Positions 23,920 to 32,791 of a DNA stretch of 64,000 nucleotides are shown piece by piece (positions within the stretch are counted from its first letter, which is position 1; each line of letters begins with the position of its first letter). The notes under the pieces were generated by a model, which saw nothing but the letters and a program-made list of their open reading frames with translations, was not told the DNA's origin and did no database searches. The stretch lies in the NCBI RefSeq assembly GCF_900176395.1, contig NZ_FWXL01000006.1:1-64000 (forward strand). Direction: 5' to 3'. A program made the position numbers and the translations under genes. The stretch is from Novosphingobium sp. B1 (lineage in GTDB: Bacteria > Pseudomonadota > Alphaproteobacteria > Sphingomonadales > Sphingomonadaceae).

Positions 23920-25178
23920 TGGCAGCCGTAACCGTCCAGTCGACTTCGAAAAGTGCCCTAGCGCCCTTCCGCTATCCCGCTTTCCGGGCAATCTGGACGG
24001 CCAATCTGTTCTCGAACATCGGTTCGATGATCCAGTCGGTCGGCGCAGCCTGGCTGATGACCGAACTGACTACCAGCCACGTTCTTGTAGCACTGGTGCA
24101 GGCCTCGGCCACGATTCCGATCCTGTTGCTCGGCGTCTTTGCGGGCGCCATCGCGGATAACTACGACCGGCGCCGGGTCATGCTGGCGGCGCAGACGGGC
24201 ATGCTGGTCGTGTCCTCGGTACTGGCCGTCCTTGCCTATACCGGTGGCGTAGGACCATTCTCCCTGCTTGCACTGACCCTGATGGTCGGGATGGGCACGG
24301 CGCTGAACGGGCCGGCGTGGCAGGCTTCAGTACGATTGCAGGTGGGTCGCGAGGATCTGCCGCAAGCGATATCGCTCAACGCCATTTCGTTCAATTTGGC
24401 GCGTAGCGTCGGACCGGCGCTGGGCGGGATACTCATCTCGCTGTGGGATACCAGCCTTGCCTTCGCGCTTAACGCGGTCAGCTACCTTGGCATGATCGTC
24501 GTGCTCTCCCGTTGGAGGCCAGAATCGCTTCCGCCGATGCGCGAGCCGATGCTGGCGGCGATCGGGCGTGGCCTGCGCTTTTGCGCATCATCTTCGCCCA
24601 TCCGGAAGGTTCTAATGCGCGGTCTTGCAATCGGCTTTGGTGCAGCAGGCCTGCAGGCGCTGATGCCCAGCGTTGCGCGGGATATCCTCAAGGGCAGTGA
24701 ACTCGATTACGGGCTCATGCTTGGCGGGTTCGGCATCGGTTCGATCTTTACCGCGCTGTTCGTCTCGAAAGTGCGCCAACGGTTCGGCAGCGAAGCGGTT
24801 GTCACCGGGGCAACGCTGATCTTTGCCAGCGCGCAATTGATCATGGCTTCGGCCAACGGCATCCCGATGGCTGTTCTGGCTGCGTTCGTCGGCGGTATCG
24901 GCTGGGCCAGTGCGATGACCAGCCTCAACGTCGCCATGCAGTTGCGCAGTCCCGAGGACATCCTCGGCCGCTGTCTGTCGATCTACCAGGCGGTGACTTT
25001 TGGGGGCATGGCCCTGGGCGCGTGGTGCTGGGGCACGGTAGCCGACATGGCCAGCTTGCCCGCCGCACTCCATGCAGCAGCGGCCTGGCTGGCGCTTTCA
25101 CTTGCCATGCACTTTTTTGCGCCTATGCCAACGCGCGAAGAAGGGCGGCTGGACGTCGTGCCTGCGCCCAAACGCTAG
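23919..25178 (+). CDS. MFS transporter (MFS_3 / enterobactin-exporter type)
   Basis: A 419-residue protein with 11-12 transmembrane helices. The MFS signature loop GAIADNYDRRRVM lies between helices 2 and 3, and LSRWRPESLPP is in the central loop. The N-terminus FRYPAFRAIWTANLFSNIGSMIQSVGAAWLM is typical of the MFS_3 group, which includes siderophore and drug exporters. It starts at GTG inside the preceding stop (TAGTG), the third gene of the coupled operon. The cargo is unknown; export of a product of the hydroxylase is only a guess. Confidence 0.9.
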   Translation: MAAVTVQSTSKSALAPFRYPAFRAIWTANLFSNIGSMIQSVGAAWLMTELTTSHVLVALVQASATIPILLLGVFAGAIADNYDRRRVMLAAQTGMLVVSSVLAVLAYTGGVGPFSLLALTLMVGMGTALNGPAWQASVRLQVGREDLPQAISLNAISFNLARSVGPALGGILISLWDTSLAFALNAVSYLGMIVVLSRWRPESLPPMREPMLAAIGRGLRFCASSSPIRKVLMRGLAIGFGAAGLQALMPSVARDILKGSELDYGLMLGGFGIGSIFTALFVSKVRQRFGSEAVVTGATLIFASAQLIMASANGIPMAVLAAFVGGIGWASAMTSLNVAMQLRSPEDILGRCLSIYQAVTFGGMALGAWCWGTVADMASLPAALHAAAAWLALSLAMHFFAPMPTREEGRLDVVPAPKR

Positions 25179-25197
25179 CACTCCGAAGGTTCTGTCG

Positions 25198-26070
25198 ATG
25201 GCCCATGCCCGCCCCCTGCGCTCGCTGCTCTACATGCCTGCCAGTAACGCTCGGGCCATGGCCAAGGCGCGCACGCTTGATTGCGATGCAGTATGTCTCG
25301 ATCTGGAGGATGCGGTCGCGCCCGAGGCCAAGGCCGATGCGCGCGCCGCACTGGTCGCGCAAGCTGAAGAAGGCGGCTTTGGCCATCGCCTGCTGGTCGC
25401 CAGGATCAACGCGTTGACGACCGAATGGGGCGCGGATGACATCGCGGCCCTGGGCTCCACCCCTCTCGATGTCTTGCTAGCTCCCAAGGTTGACGACGCG
25501 CAGGACGTTCTCGCCTTGTCACAGGCAATGGATGCCGCCGGGTTCGACGCAGGCGTGGCGCTGTGGGTGATGATCGAAACGCCCCGGGCCATACTCGCGC
25601 TCGAGCGCATTGCGGCCTGTGCCGCCACAACCCGACTTGCCGGTTTCGTGCTCGGCCTCAATGATCTTGCCAAGGATAGCGGCATCGCCCAGCTCGCCGG
25701 ACGCGCAGCATTTGTGCCGATACTGACGATGGCAGTCTTGGCGGCACGCGCTTATGGGCTGGTCGCGCTCGACGGGGTGTGCAACGCGATTGACGACGAA
25801 GCGCGCCTTGAAGCGGAATGCGTGCAGGCCCGCGATTCGGGTTTTGATGGAAAGACCCTTATTCACCCCGCGCAACTTGGCGTTTGCAACCGCGTGTTCG
25901 CTCCCTCGGCGCAAGATATCTCCGAAGCCGAAGCAATCGTCGAGGCGTTTGCCGACCCTGCCGCAGCCGGCAAGGGCGCGTTGCGCGTTGGTGGAAAAAT
26001 GGTTGAAATTCTGCATCTTAGGCAGGCTGAGCAGCTTCTTGGCAAGGCTGATGCCATCCGCCAGCGTTAA
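25198..26070 (+). CDS. CoA ester lyase, CitE/HpcH-HpaI family
   Basis: A 290-residue TIM-barrel lyase. LRSLLYMPASNARAM is the family N-terminus. Next come DAVCLDLEDAVAP (acidic metal residues), then APKVDDAQDV, VMIETPRAIL (metal Glu), VLGLNDLAKD, and the C-terminal GFDGKTLIHPAQL signature. Homologues cleave citramalyl-CoA, malyl-CoA or similar. ATG 25198 lies behind GAAGG, 20 bp after the MFS gene, and may be part of its transcript. No citDF genes are near, so it is a stand-alone CoA lyase and not part of citrate lyase. Confidence 0.88.
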   Translation: MAHARPLRSLLYMPASNARAMAKARTLDCDAVCLDLEDAVAPEAKADARAALVAQAEEGGFGHRLLVARINALTTEWGADDIAALGSTPLDVLLAPKVDDAQDVLALSQAMDAAGFDAGVALWVMIETPRAILALERIAACAATTRLAGFVLGLNDLAKDSGIAQLAGRAAFVPILTMAVLAARAYGLVALDGVCNAIDDEARLEAECVQARDSGFDGKTLIHPAQLGVCNRVFAPSAQDISEAEAIVEAFADPAAAGKGALRVGGKMVEILHLRQAEQLLGKADAIRQR

Positions 26071-26150
26071 CTTCGCCGTAGGCACACTGGCGCAACTTAA
26101 GCAGTTCTTCACGAAGTTGCGCCAGACAGGTCCCGAACAAGGGGATCAGA

Positions 26151-27506
26151 GTGCACGTGATGGACAGTTTGCGCGGAATCGACCGGGACAGCGGGGTGGA
26201 ACTGGATCTCGCCGATTATGACGATGGCGTTGGGGCCGAGCCGCCGCCGCAGCCGGTCGGTCAGGATGAGCGCCGCATGCAGGTGCGGGCCTATAACTAC
26301 TGGGCCGGTCAACTCGGCAGCCACAGCTTTCCGCTCGTCAGCCCGTTGCTTGACGGACACTATCCCGACTTTGCCGATAATCTGGTTCTCCTGCACTTCG
26401 ACGACGGCATCGAGGATCCGGCCATCACCTTCCTCGGCGCGAAGCTTGCCGATGAATGCGGTACCGAAAGCTCGATTGAACGCCTGAGCCAGGTGCCGGG
26501 CCGTTCGCTGCTCTCGCGCATTACCGACCACTACATGCAGATCATCGCCAACCAGGCGCCGATCGGCTTCGAGGCGGAATTCGTGAACCAGCATGGTCGC
26601 ACCGTGCTGTACCGCGGCATTCTCCTGCCATTCTCGTCCGACGGGTCGCAGATCGACTTCATCATGGGCGCAATCAACTGGAAGGAACTGGCCGATCAGG
26701 CCACGACCGATGAACTTCTGCTGGAAATCGGTCAGGCGCTAGATACCGCGCCGATCAAGCAGCAGCCGCGCCGTCCGCTTATCGAAACGACGGACGCCTG
26801 GGCGGATGGCCCGGTCACGCTCGATCTCGACGAATTTCCTGCACCGGCTTTCGGTCTCGACGATGATATCCTGCCCCTGCCGAGCAAGGCAATCGAGCCG
26901 CAACCCGAAGCGCTGGCCGATTGGCTGGCCTCGGCGCGCGAATTGGCGCTGGCTGCCAATTCGAGCGAGGACCGTACTCGCGCAACCTTGTATGCCGCGA
27001 TCGGCAGGGCGTGGGACTTTGCCCTGGCCGCGCAAGCCAATCCTGAAGACTTCGCCGAGTTGCTCGAAGATGCCGGCCTGACCATGCAGGAGAGGGCACC
27101 GATGACTCCGGTGGTAAAACTGGTCTTCGGTGCGGACTACGACAAGACGCGACTGACCGAGTACGCCACCGCACTGACCCATGCTCACCGCATCGGGCTG
27201 GGCCAGGGCGCACTGGCTGCGTATCTGTCCGACGCGCAGGGCGGCCTTAAAGGGATCATCAACGCCGAACGACGGTTGCGGCGTGAGGAAGCGGGCAGGG
27301 CGCTGGCAAAGCGAGGGCCTGAAGCGCTTGCCGAATCATTGCGGGCAATTGCGCCGCGCAAGATCACCGACGTCGCTCCTCCCGAAGGAGCGGAGTTTGC
27401 CCTGGTCATGGTGCGCCGCCTTGAAAGCGGGGAAATCGTGGCTCTTGGCGAAGTCGCCGACGATGCTGCACTGTTCGAACGGGCGGCTCGCCATCTCGTC
27501 GCCTGA
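26151..27506 (+). CDS. PAS-domain-like cytoplasmic protein of unknown role
   Basis: 451 residues, GTG 26151 (AGGGG six bases upstream) or ATG 26160. Residues 45-185 look like a divergent PAS domain (RAYNYWAGQLGSHSFP, DNLVLLHFDDGIEDPAITFLGAKL, then YRGILLPFSSDGSQIDFIMGAINW), the PAS_5 pattern seen in alphaproteobacterial proteins. The middle is acidic and linker-like. The C-terminal 200 residues are helical (ADWLASARELALAAN, GQGALAAYLSDAQGG) with no enzymatic motif. No kinase, GGDEF or HTH domain is attached. It is probably a sensor or adaptor. Confidence 0.65.
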   Translation: MHVMDSLRGIDRDSGVELDLADYDDGVGAEPPPQPVGQDERRMQVRAYNYWAGQLGSHSFPLVSPLLDGHYPDFADNLVLLHFDDGIEDPAITFLGAKLADECGTESSIERLSQVPGRSLLSRITDHYMQIIANQAPIGFEAEFVNQHGRTVLYRGILLPFSSDGSQIDFIMGAINWKELADQATTDELLLEIGQALDTAPIKQQPRRPLIETTDAWADGPVTLDLDEFPAPAFGLDDDILPLPSKAIEPQPEALADWLASARELALAANSSEDRTRATLYAAIGRAWDFALAAQANPEDFAELLEDAGLTMQERAPMTPVVKLVFGADYDKTRLTEYATALTHAHRIGLGQGALAAYLSDAQGGLKGIINAERRLRREEAGRALAKRGPEALAESLRAIAPRKITDVAPPEGAEFALVMVRRLESGEIVALGEVADDAALFERAARHLVA

Positions 27507-27572
27507 ACTACGCTGCCTAACCTGACCAACAGGCCGCTTTCTTCGCCGATGCCGTCCTGCTAGCGCCTTAGC

Positions 27573-28535
27573 ATGATGGCAACGGCAAAGGGCGCACGGC
27601 GCATGGGCTGGATCGGCTGGACCCTTGTATGCCTCTTGGCACTCGGGGTGCTTGGTTATGTCGGTGTTCGCCATGCTCTGCAGAGCAATGCCGTTGCCGT
27701 ACTCGATGCTGCGGACAAACTGCTCAATGGCGGCGATGGGGCAATCCGTCAGGTCGCCGTGGCCCGCTATGGCGGGGACCCCTCCCAGAAGCTTGAGATG
27801 TTCGTGCCTCAAGGTGCGAAAGGGGTGCTGCCCATGGTCATGTTCGTCCATGGCGGCAGTTGGGCCAGCGGTGACCCCCATGACTATCGCTTTATTGCGC
27901 GCACGCTGTGCGCGCAGGGCTATGCCGTCGTTCTGGCTGGCTACCGCCTCTATCCTCAAGCGCGTTATCCCGGCATGCTCGAGGATGGCGCTGCGGCCCT
28001 GCGGTGGGTTCACGATCATGCCCGCCGCCTCGGCGGGGACCCTGATCGACTGGCGTTGATGGGGCACTCGGCGGGCGCATACAACGTCACGATGCTCACG
28101 CTCGATCGGCAATGGCTGCGCGGCGTCGGCCTGGACGATCGCGCCATTCGCGGCACCGTGGCGCTTGCCGGACCTTTCGATTTCCTGCCGCTGGATTCCC
28201 CGGCGACGGTGAACTCCTTCGGCAAGGCGCAGGATCTTCCCGCAACCCAGCCGATCAACCACGTTCGCGCCGATGCGCCGCCGCTGCTTCTGGTCACTGG
28301 TGATGCCGATACGCGGGTCAAGCCGCGTAACTCGCGCCGGCTGGCCGAACTGCTGACAAGGGCAGGCGTTTCAAATCAGCCAATACTGCTCGAAGGCGTA
28401 ACGCACGAAAAGATCATCATGATGTTCGCAAGACCCTTCTTGCGCGATGCCCGCGCGGTAGATGCCGTGTTGCCGTTCCTCAGAACGGTAACGGCACCTG
28501 GCGCGAAGGTGCAGGATCCGGCAGCTCCTCGCTGA
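27573..28535 (+). CDS. Membrane-anchored alpha/beta hydrolase (carboxylesterase-like)
   Basis: 320 residues, one N-terminal transmembrane helix (WTLVCLLALGVLGYVGV), then an alpha/beta-hydrolase domain. The oxyanion motif is HGGSW (about residues 90-94), the nucleophile elbow GHSAG (about 168-172), the acid lies in TGDADTRV and the His in GVTHEK. HGG plus GHSAG is the hormone-sensitive-lipase/kynurenine-formamidase-like esterase type. It likely faces the periplasm. The last 56 bp overlap the 3' end of the HMCES gene on the other strand. The substrate is unknown. Confidence 0.85.
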   Translation: MMATAKGARRMGWIGWTLVCLLALGVLGYVGVRHALQSNAVAVLDAADKLLNGGDGAIRQVAVARYGGDPSQKLEMFVPQGAKGVLPMVMFVHGGSWASGDPHDYRFIARTLCAQGYAVVLAGYRLYPQARYPGMLEDGAAALRWVHDHARRLGGDPDRLALMGHSAGAYNVTMLTLDRQWLRGVGLDDRAIRGTVALAGPFDFLPLDSPATVNSFGKAQDLPATQPINHVRADAPPLLLVTGDADTRVKPRNSRRLAELLTRAGVSNQPILLEGVTHEKIIMMFARPFLRDARAVDAVLPFLRTVTAPGAKVQDPAAPR

Positions 28536-29118
28536 TCTCGACCATCGCCTCGTCCGGGTAGGGGCGCTGCAGCGCGAGGCCCGTGTCTCCGTCGGCGATC
28601 AGCCAGCGCAACCGCTCTTCCGCCGATCCCAGGATGACCGGCATGGCCTTGGGATGAACCCTGCCGACCAGCGCATTCGCCTCGCATGTCAGAAACGCAA
28701 AGCGTGGGCCCTGCTCCGTCTGCCGCCACAGCCCAGCGAACATGAAGAGCGGCTGGTCCTTGAGGGCAAACCAGTGCTTGCGCTTGCGTCCGGTCGCCAG
28801 ATCAGGCTGTGCCGACCATTCGGAAAACGCGGTGACGGGCACCAGGCAGCGCCGCGCCGGGTTATCGAGTGCCGACCGCCACATCGGCGACGCCAGGTTG
28901 CGAATGTTGGTGATCGGGCGCTTTACCGAGCCGAACGACGGCCATCCCCACTGCATCGTGCCCAGCCGATGCTTACCGCCCTTGGCGATGATCACCGGCG
29001 CCGCGGCATCCGGGTAAATCTCGTCGAACGCGGGCAAATTGATCTGCGCATTCGCCAAGGGCGCGAACATCTGCGCGATGGCTTGCACGTTGCCGGTCAT
29101 GCGATACAAGTTGCACAT
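28480..29118 (-). CDS. HMCES/YedK-type abasic-site protein (SRAP domain)
   Basis: ATG 29118 gives MCNLY, placing the catalytic Cys at position 2 after Met removal, as required in SRAP proteins. The other signature residues are visible: the TNIRNLASP asparagine, VTAFSEW (Glu), GLWRQ, FLTCEAN and HPKAMPVIL (His). The protein forms a thiazolidine crosslink with abasic sites in single-stranded DNA and protects replication forks. An upstream extension to 29154 would bury Cys2 and is rejected. It is divergent from the aldolase gene, 28 bp apart. Confidence 0.92.
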   Translation of the reverse strand: MCNLYRMTGNVQAIAQMFAPLANAQINLPAFDEIYPDAAAPVIIAKGGKHRLGTMQWGWPSFGSVKRPITNIRNLASPMWRSALDNPARRCLVPVTAFSEWSAQPDLATGRKRKHWFALKDQPLFMFAGLWRQTEQGPRFAFLTCEANALVGRVHPKAMPVILGSAEERLRWLIADGDTGLALQRPYPDEAMVEISEELPDPAPSRQVPLPF

Positions 29119-29146
29119 AACAACCAGATATGTGCGGGAGAGCGCC

Positions 29147-29911
29147 ATGGCCACCCATTTGCGGCCGAATATCGAATGCAGCGATGCCGAATGGCACGCG
29201 CGGCAGGAACTCGCCGCCTGCTATCGTATCTACGATCACCTCGGCTGGTCCGAATCGATCTACAACCACATTTCGCTGAAAGTGCCGGACGAGGAGGGCG
29301 CGTTCCTGATCAACCCCTTCGGCCTGCTCTATAGCGAGGTCACGGCGTCGAACCTTGTCAAGATCGACATCGACGGCAACAAGCTCGACAACAGCCCCTA
29401 TCCGGTGAACCAGGCAGGCTTTACCCAGCATGCCTACTTCCACCGCCATCTGCCCTGGGCCCACGCCATTGCCCACGTCCACACGACCGAGACGATGGCG
29501 GTCTGCAGCCTTCAAGAAGGGCTGATGCCGATCAACTTCTACGCCTGCAACTTCATCGGCCAGCTAGCCTATCACGATTTTGAAGGCGTGACTGTCCGTG
29601 CCGAAGAGGGTGAGCGCCTGCTTGCCAACCTTGGTGACAAGCGCGTGCTGATGCTGCGCAATCACGGCCCTGTCGTGCTCGCCAAGACACTGCAGCAGAT
29701 GTTCATCACGCAATGGAGCCTGCAGCGCGCATGCGAAATCCAGATGGCGACGCTTTCGATGGGGCGCCCGCCGATCCACGTCGGTGAGGATGTCGTGAAG
29801 GTGCACCAGCGCGATCTTTCCCAGGTGAACGCCGGAGGAAACGTCGGTGAAGCGGATTTTGCGGCTTGGGTCCGCCGGATTGACCGGATTGACCGCAGCT
29901 GGCGGGATTGA
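29147..29911 (+). CDS. Class II aldolase/adducin family protein
   Basis: 254 residues. SESIYNHISLKVP is the entry motif and FLINPFGLLYSEVTASNLVKID the phosphate-type loop. HRHLPWAHAIAHVHTTETMA carries two metal His, and LMLRNHGPVVL the third. Zinc-type class II aldolases cleave sugar phosphates; adducin-like bacterial members have unclear substrates. There is no sugar operon around it. The start is ATG 29147 behind GGGAGAG. The [2Fe-2S] gene follows 32 bp later. Confidence 0.88.
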   Translation: MATHLRPNIECSDAEWHARQELAACYRIYDHLGWSESIYNHISLKVPDEEGAFLINPFGLLYSEVTASNLVKIDIDGNKLDNSPYPVNQAGFTQHAYFHRHLPWAHAIAHVHTTETMAVCSLQEGLMPINFYACNFIGQLAYHDFEGVTVRAEEGERLLANLGDKRVLMLRNHGPVVLAKTLQQMFITQWSLQRACEIQMATLSMGRPPIHVGEDVVKVHQRDLSQVNAGGNVGEADFAAWVRRIDRIDRSWRD

Positions 29912-29943
29912 TCGAACAGGACAGGGCGGGCTAAGCCACTAGC

Positions 29944-30453
29944 ATGGCCCGCCTTACCGTGAACAACCAGCCCGTGCAGTATCGTCTCGAGGACGATACG
30001 CCGTTGCTCTGGGCGCTGCGCGATGCGGCGAACCTGACGGGCACCAAATACGGCTGTGGCACCGGCGAATGTGGCGCCTGCATGGTCATCGTCGATGGGC
30101 AGGCGCTGCCGAGCTGCACCCTCTCGCTGGGCGAGGCCGAGGGCCGCAGCGTCACTACAATCGAAGGGCTTTCAGGCGATCGCTCGCACCCGGTACAGCA
30201 GGCAATGGTGGCTGAACAGGCGATCCAGTGCGGATTTTGCACGCCGGGGATCGTCGTGGCCGCTGCGGCGCTGCTGATAACCAACGCCAGCCCGACTGAC
30301 GAGGACATTGCCCGGGCAATCACCAACATCTGTCGCTGCGGTGTCTATCCGCGTCTGACCCGTGCAATTCAACGCGCCGCCCGCGTGATGCGGGGCGAGG
30401 AAACCGTCAGCGCGGCTCCGCCCCCAGCGATCGTTGCACCTGGCGCAGGATAA
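29944..30453 (+). CDS. [2Fe-2S] subunit of a xanthine-oxidase-family dehydrogenase (orphan)
   Basis: 169 residues. The N-terminal plant-type ferredoxin domain has the cluster set CGTGECGAC (with the preceding YGC) and a fourth Cys in LPSCTL. The C-terminal helical domain has CGFCTPG and CRCG for the second cluster. This is the small subunit of aldehyde, isoquinoline or CO dehydrogenases and passes electrons from a molybdenum subunit. No molybdenum or FAD subunit is adjacent; the partner must be elsewhere or lost. The last 20 residues are A/P-rich. Confidence 0.92.
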   Translation: MARLTVNNQPVQYRLEDDTPLLWALRDAANLTGTKYGCGTGECGACMVIVDGQALPSCTLSLGEAEGRSVTTIEGLSGDRSHPVQQAMVAEQAIQCGFCTPGIVVAAAALLITNASPTDEDIARAITNICRCGVYPRLTRAIQRAARVMRGEETVSAAPPPAIVAPGAG

Positions 30454-30458
30454 GGGGT

Positions 30459-30497
30459 GGCGTCCGCCCCTCAGGGAGGGGGGAAGGGGCGGACGCC
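30459..30497. terminator. Convergent hairpin terminator
   Basis: GGCGTCCGCCCC (30459-30470) pairs perfectly over 12 bp with GGGGCGGACGCC (30486-30497). It lies between the convergent [2Fe-2S] gene and the TonB-dependent receptor gene and can serve both strands. Confidence 0.75.
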
Positions 30498-30504
30498 TGG
30501 GGTT

Positions 30505-32592
30505 TCAGAACTTCGCGCGTACCGTCAGACGAGCGTTGATCGGCTCACCTGTGGTGATGTTGTTATCGGTGTGGGCTGAGGGGAAATAGTCGGTGTCAGT
30601 CAGGTTCTCGACGTTCACCTGCAGCGAGATGCGGTCCGACAGGTCGTAGAACACTGCTGCATCTACGCGGGTAAACGCGGGCAGCGTTACCGAGTTGCTG
30701 ATCGTCGCAAAGCTCTTTGACTGGTGTGTCAGGCCCAGACCAAGGCTGAGCTTGTCGGTCACATCATAGCGTGTCCACGCCGAGGCCTGATGTCTGGGCA
30801 GTTGGGCCAGCTTGCGACCAGCCGGGGCAGCAGTCGTTGTTGAGCGTACCTCGCCTTCCTGCAGCGTATAGCCCAAGCTCACCTGCAGGTCAGGCAGCAC
30901 GCGCCCTGCCAGCGAAAGTTCCACCCCCTTTGCCCGTGTCTTGCCCGAAAGCTCTGGAAAGCCGGTGGCGGGGTTGTTGAAACGCGAATTCTCGCGGTCG
31001 AGCTGATAGACCGCTGCGGTAAACGCAAGGTTGGGGTTCACGTCCCACTTCACGCCTGCCTCGAGGTTCTCGAACTGCTCGGGAGCCAGCGTTGCCTGCG
31101 TTGCATCCAGCGAGCCGAACTGATCTCCTGACTGTGGCAGGAAAGTGCGGGTGAAGCTGCCGTAGAAGCTGACGCTCTCTTGCGGCTTCAGGATGACGCC
31201 AAAACGCGGCGACCACTTGCGGTCGGTGCGGCTGTTCGTCGCCACTGGCGGGACGCGGTTGTCCGCGCTGATCCTGAATTCGTCAAAGCGCACGCCTGCC
31301 ACCACCTGCAGGAACGAGGCGAGCTCGATCTGGTCCTGGAAATAGGCCGACCAGGTATCGACGCGGCTGAATGTCGAGCGGCTCGGCGCGGCAAAGGAGA
31401 CGGCGGGAATTGTCAGGCGCTTGGCCAGCGCAACGGTCGCGGATCCGGCAAAGATCGGGTCGGAACGCAGGCTGGAGGTGTCCTGGCTCGACACTTCAAG
31501 GCCCGCCAGCACGGTGTGGCCGATGCCGCCGGTCTTCCCTTCCCACACGAGGTTGGTCTGCCCGACCCAGCTTTCGCGCACATTGGCGCTCGTATAGCCC
31601 GAGAGTGTAACCTTATTGGCGTTGACCGCGCTGCCGGCAAAGACATTGCCATAATACTTGTCGGTGTGGGTGTACTGGCCGAGCACATTGAAGCTGAGGC
31701 CGTCGGCCAATTCATGGTCGAGCCGGGCCTGTGCGATATGCGCCTTCACCGTCGCGATATTCACGTCGCTGCGGCCAAAGAACGTGTCATCGTAGCCCGT
31801 CAGAGGCTTGCCGTTCTGCGAAGGCACGCCACGGTCAGTGGTGCGGCGATCATCGTCGTAATTGTAGGACAGTTCGATGCGGGTCTTCTCGCCCGGCTCG
31901 AACGCCAGCGTCGGGTTCACGCCGATGAAGCGACCCTCGAAGTCCTGGCGGTGATTGTCGAATTCCTCGTAAGTGCCGTTGAAGCGCGCGCCGACCGTCT
32001 CGGTGAACGGCTGGTTCCAGTCTGCGGCAAGCGCGAAGGCGCCGAAGCTGTCGACATTGGCGCTGGCCTCGCCCTTCTCGCGGGTAAGGTCTGGCGTCTT
32101 GCTGACGCGGTTGATCACGCCGCCGCCGCCGCCACGGCCGAACAGCAGCGCATTGGCACCTTTCAGCACCTCCACGCGCTCGATGTTGTAGAGTGAGCGG
32201 TAGTACTGCGTGTCGTCGCGAAGGCCGTCGAGATAGAAGTCGGCTGTGGTGTTCTGGCCGCGAAGGTTCACCTGATCGCGGTGGCCCTCACCTTGGCCGA
32301 GCACGACGCCCGGAACATAGCGGAGCGCGTCGCCGAGTTGGGTGATACCCTGATCGTCAAGCTGCTCACGCGTCAGCACGGTGATGGTCTGCGGCACGTT
32401 CACCAGCGGCGTCGGGGTCTTGACCGCATTGGCATCGACTGGGCGATAGCCGTCTGCAGTGCCGGTAACCACGATCACGGTGTTGCCGCTCTCTGCATCC
32501 AGCGCTGCGTCTGCTGGCACGAGATCCTCTGCAAAGGCGGCAGAAGGCATCAGCATGGTTCCGGCGAGCAGCAGGCTGGAAAGACGGTTCAC
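30505..32592 (-). CDS. TonB-dependent siderophore receptor
   Basis: GTG 32592 behind GGGGA gives a signal peptide (VNRLSSLLLAGTMLMPSAAFA) and a mature receptor of about 675 residues. The plug domain has VNVPQTITVLTREQLDDQGI, then NLRGQNTTADFYLDGLRDD, then NIERVEVLKGANALLFGRGG. The barrel follows and ends with aromatic Phe (LTVRAKF), the BAM signal. The plug is of the ferrichrome/ferric-hydroxamate (FhuA/FpvA) type. Upstream lie three TGCGA palindromes resembling alphaproteobacterial Fur sites, so iron control is likely. It needs TonB-ExbBD, which is encoded at 57.6-60.2 kb. Confidence 0.93.
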   Translation of the reverse strand: MNRLSSLLLAGTMLMPSAAFAEDLVPADAALDAESGNTVIVVTGTADGYRPVDANAVKTPTPLVNVPQTITVLTREQLDDQGITQLGDALRYVPGVVLGQGEGHRDQVNLRGQNTTADFYLDGLRDDTQYYRSLYNIERVEVLKGANALLFGRGGGGGVINRVSKTPDLTREKGEASANVDSFGAFALAADWNQPFTETVGARFNGTYEEFDNHRQDFEGRFIGVNPTLAFEPGEKTRIELSYNYDDDRRTTDRGVPSQNGKPLTGYDDTFFGRSDVNIATVKAHIAQARLDHELADGLSFNVLGQYTHTDKYYGNVFAGSAVNANKVTLSGYTSANVRESWVGQTNLVWEGKTGGIGHTVLAGLEVSSQDTSSLRSDPIFAGSATVALAKRLTIPAVSFAAPSRSTFSRVDTWSAYFQDQIELASFLQVVAGVRFDEFRISADNRVPPVATNSRTDRKWSPRFGVILKPQESVSFYGSFTRTFLPQSGDQFGSLDATQATLAPEQFENLEAGVKWDVNPNLAFTAAVYQLDRENSRFNNPATGFPELSGKTRAKGVELSLAGRVLPDLQVSLGYTLQEGEVRSTTTAAPAGRKLAQLPRHQASAWTRYDVTDKLSLGLGLTHQSKSFATISNSVTLPAFTRVDAAVFYDLSDRISLQVNVENLTDTDYFPSAHTDNNITTGEPINARLTVRAKF

Positions 32593-32616
32593 GGTAGTCC
32601 CCTTAACGATCACGTG

Positions 32617-32694
32617 CTTGCGATAATCATTCGCAAGAGGGCGAGTATTGCGACTCAGTCGCACTTGCAAGCCAATTTTGCGAATTTTTCGCAA
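32617..32694. promoter_or_regulatory. Three tandem Fur-like palindromes between receptor gene and arsC
   Basis: Inverted repeats lie at 32617-32637 (CTTGCGA-TAATCAT-TCGCAAG), 32649-32663 (TGCGACT-C-AGTCGCA) and 32678-32694 (TTGCGAA-TTT-TTCGCAA). Centre-to-centre spacing is about 29-30 bp. Half-sites of TGCGA/TCGCA around an AT-rich centre resemble Fur sites in alphaproteobacteria. They sit where the receptor promoter should be. Three sites about three helical turns apart suggest cooperative binding. Confidence 0.65.
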
Positions 32695-32791
32695 TAACAT
32701 TGACCTGCGTCAAAGCGCTGCTCTCTTGCTCGTCATTGCAGGCGGGATTTCGAGCGCTATGAAGCGGTCAGGTTATTCGCAGGAGGCACCG

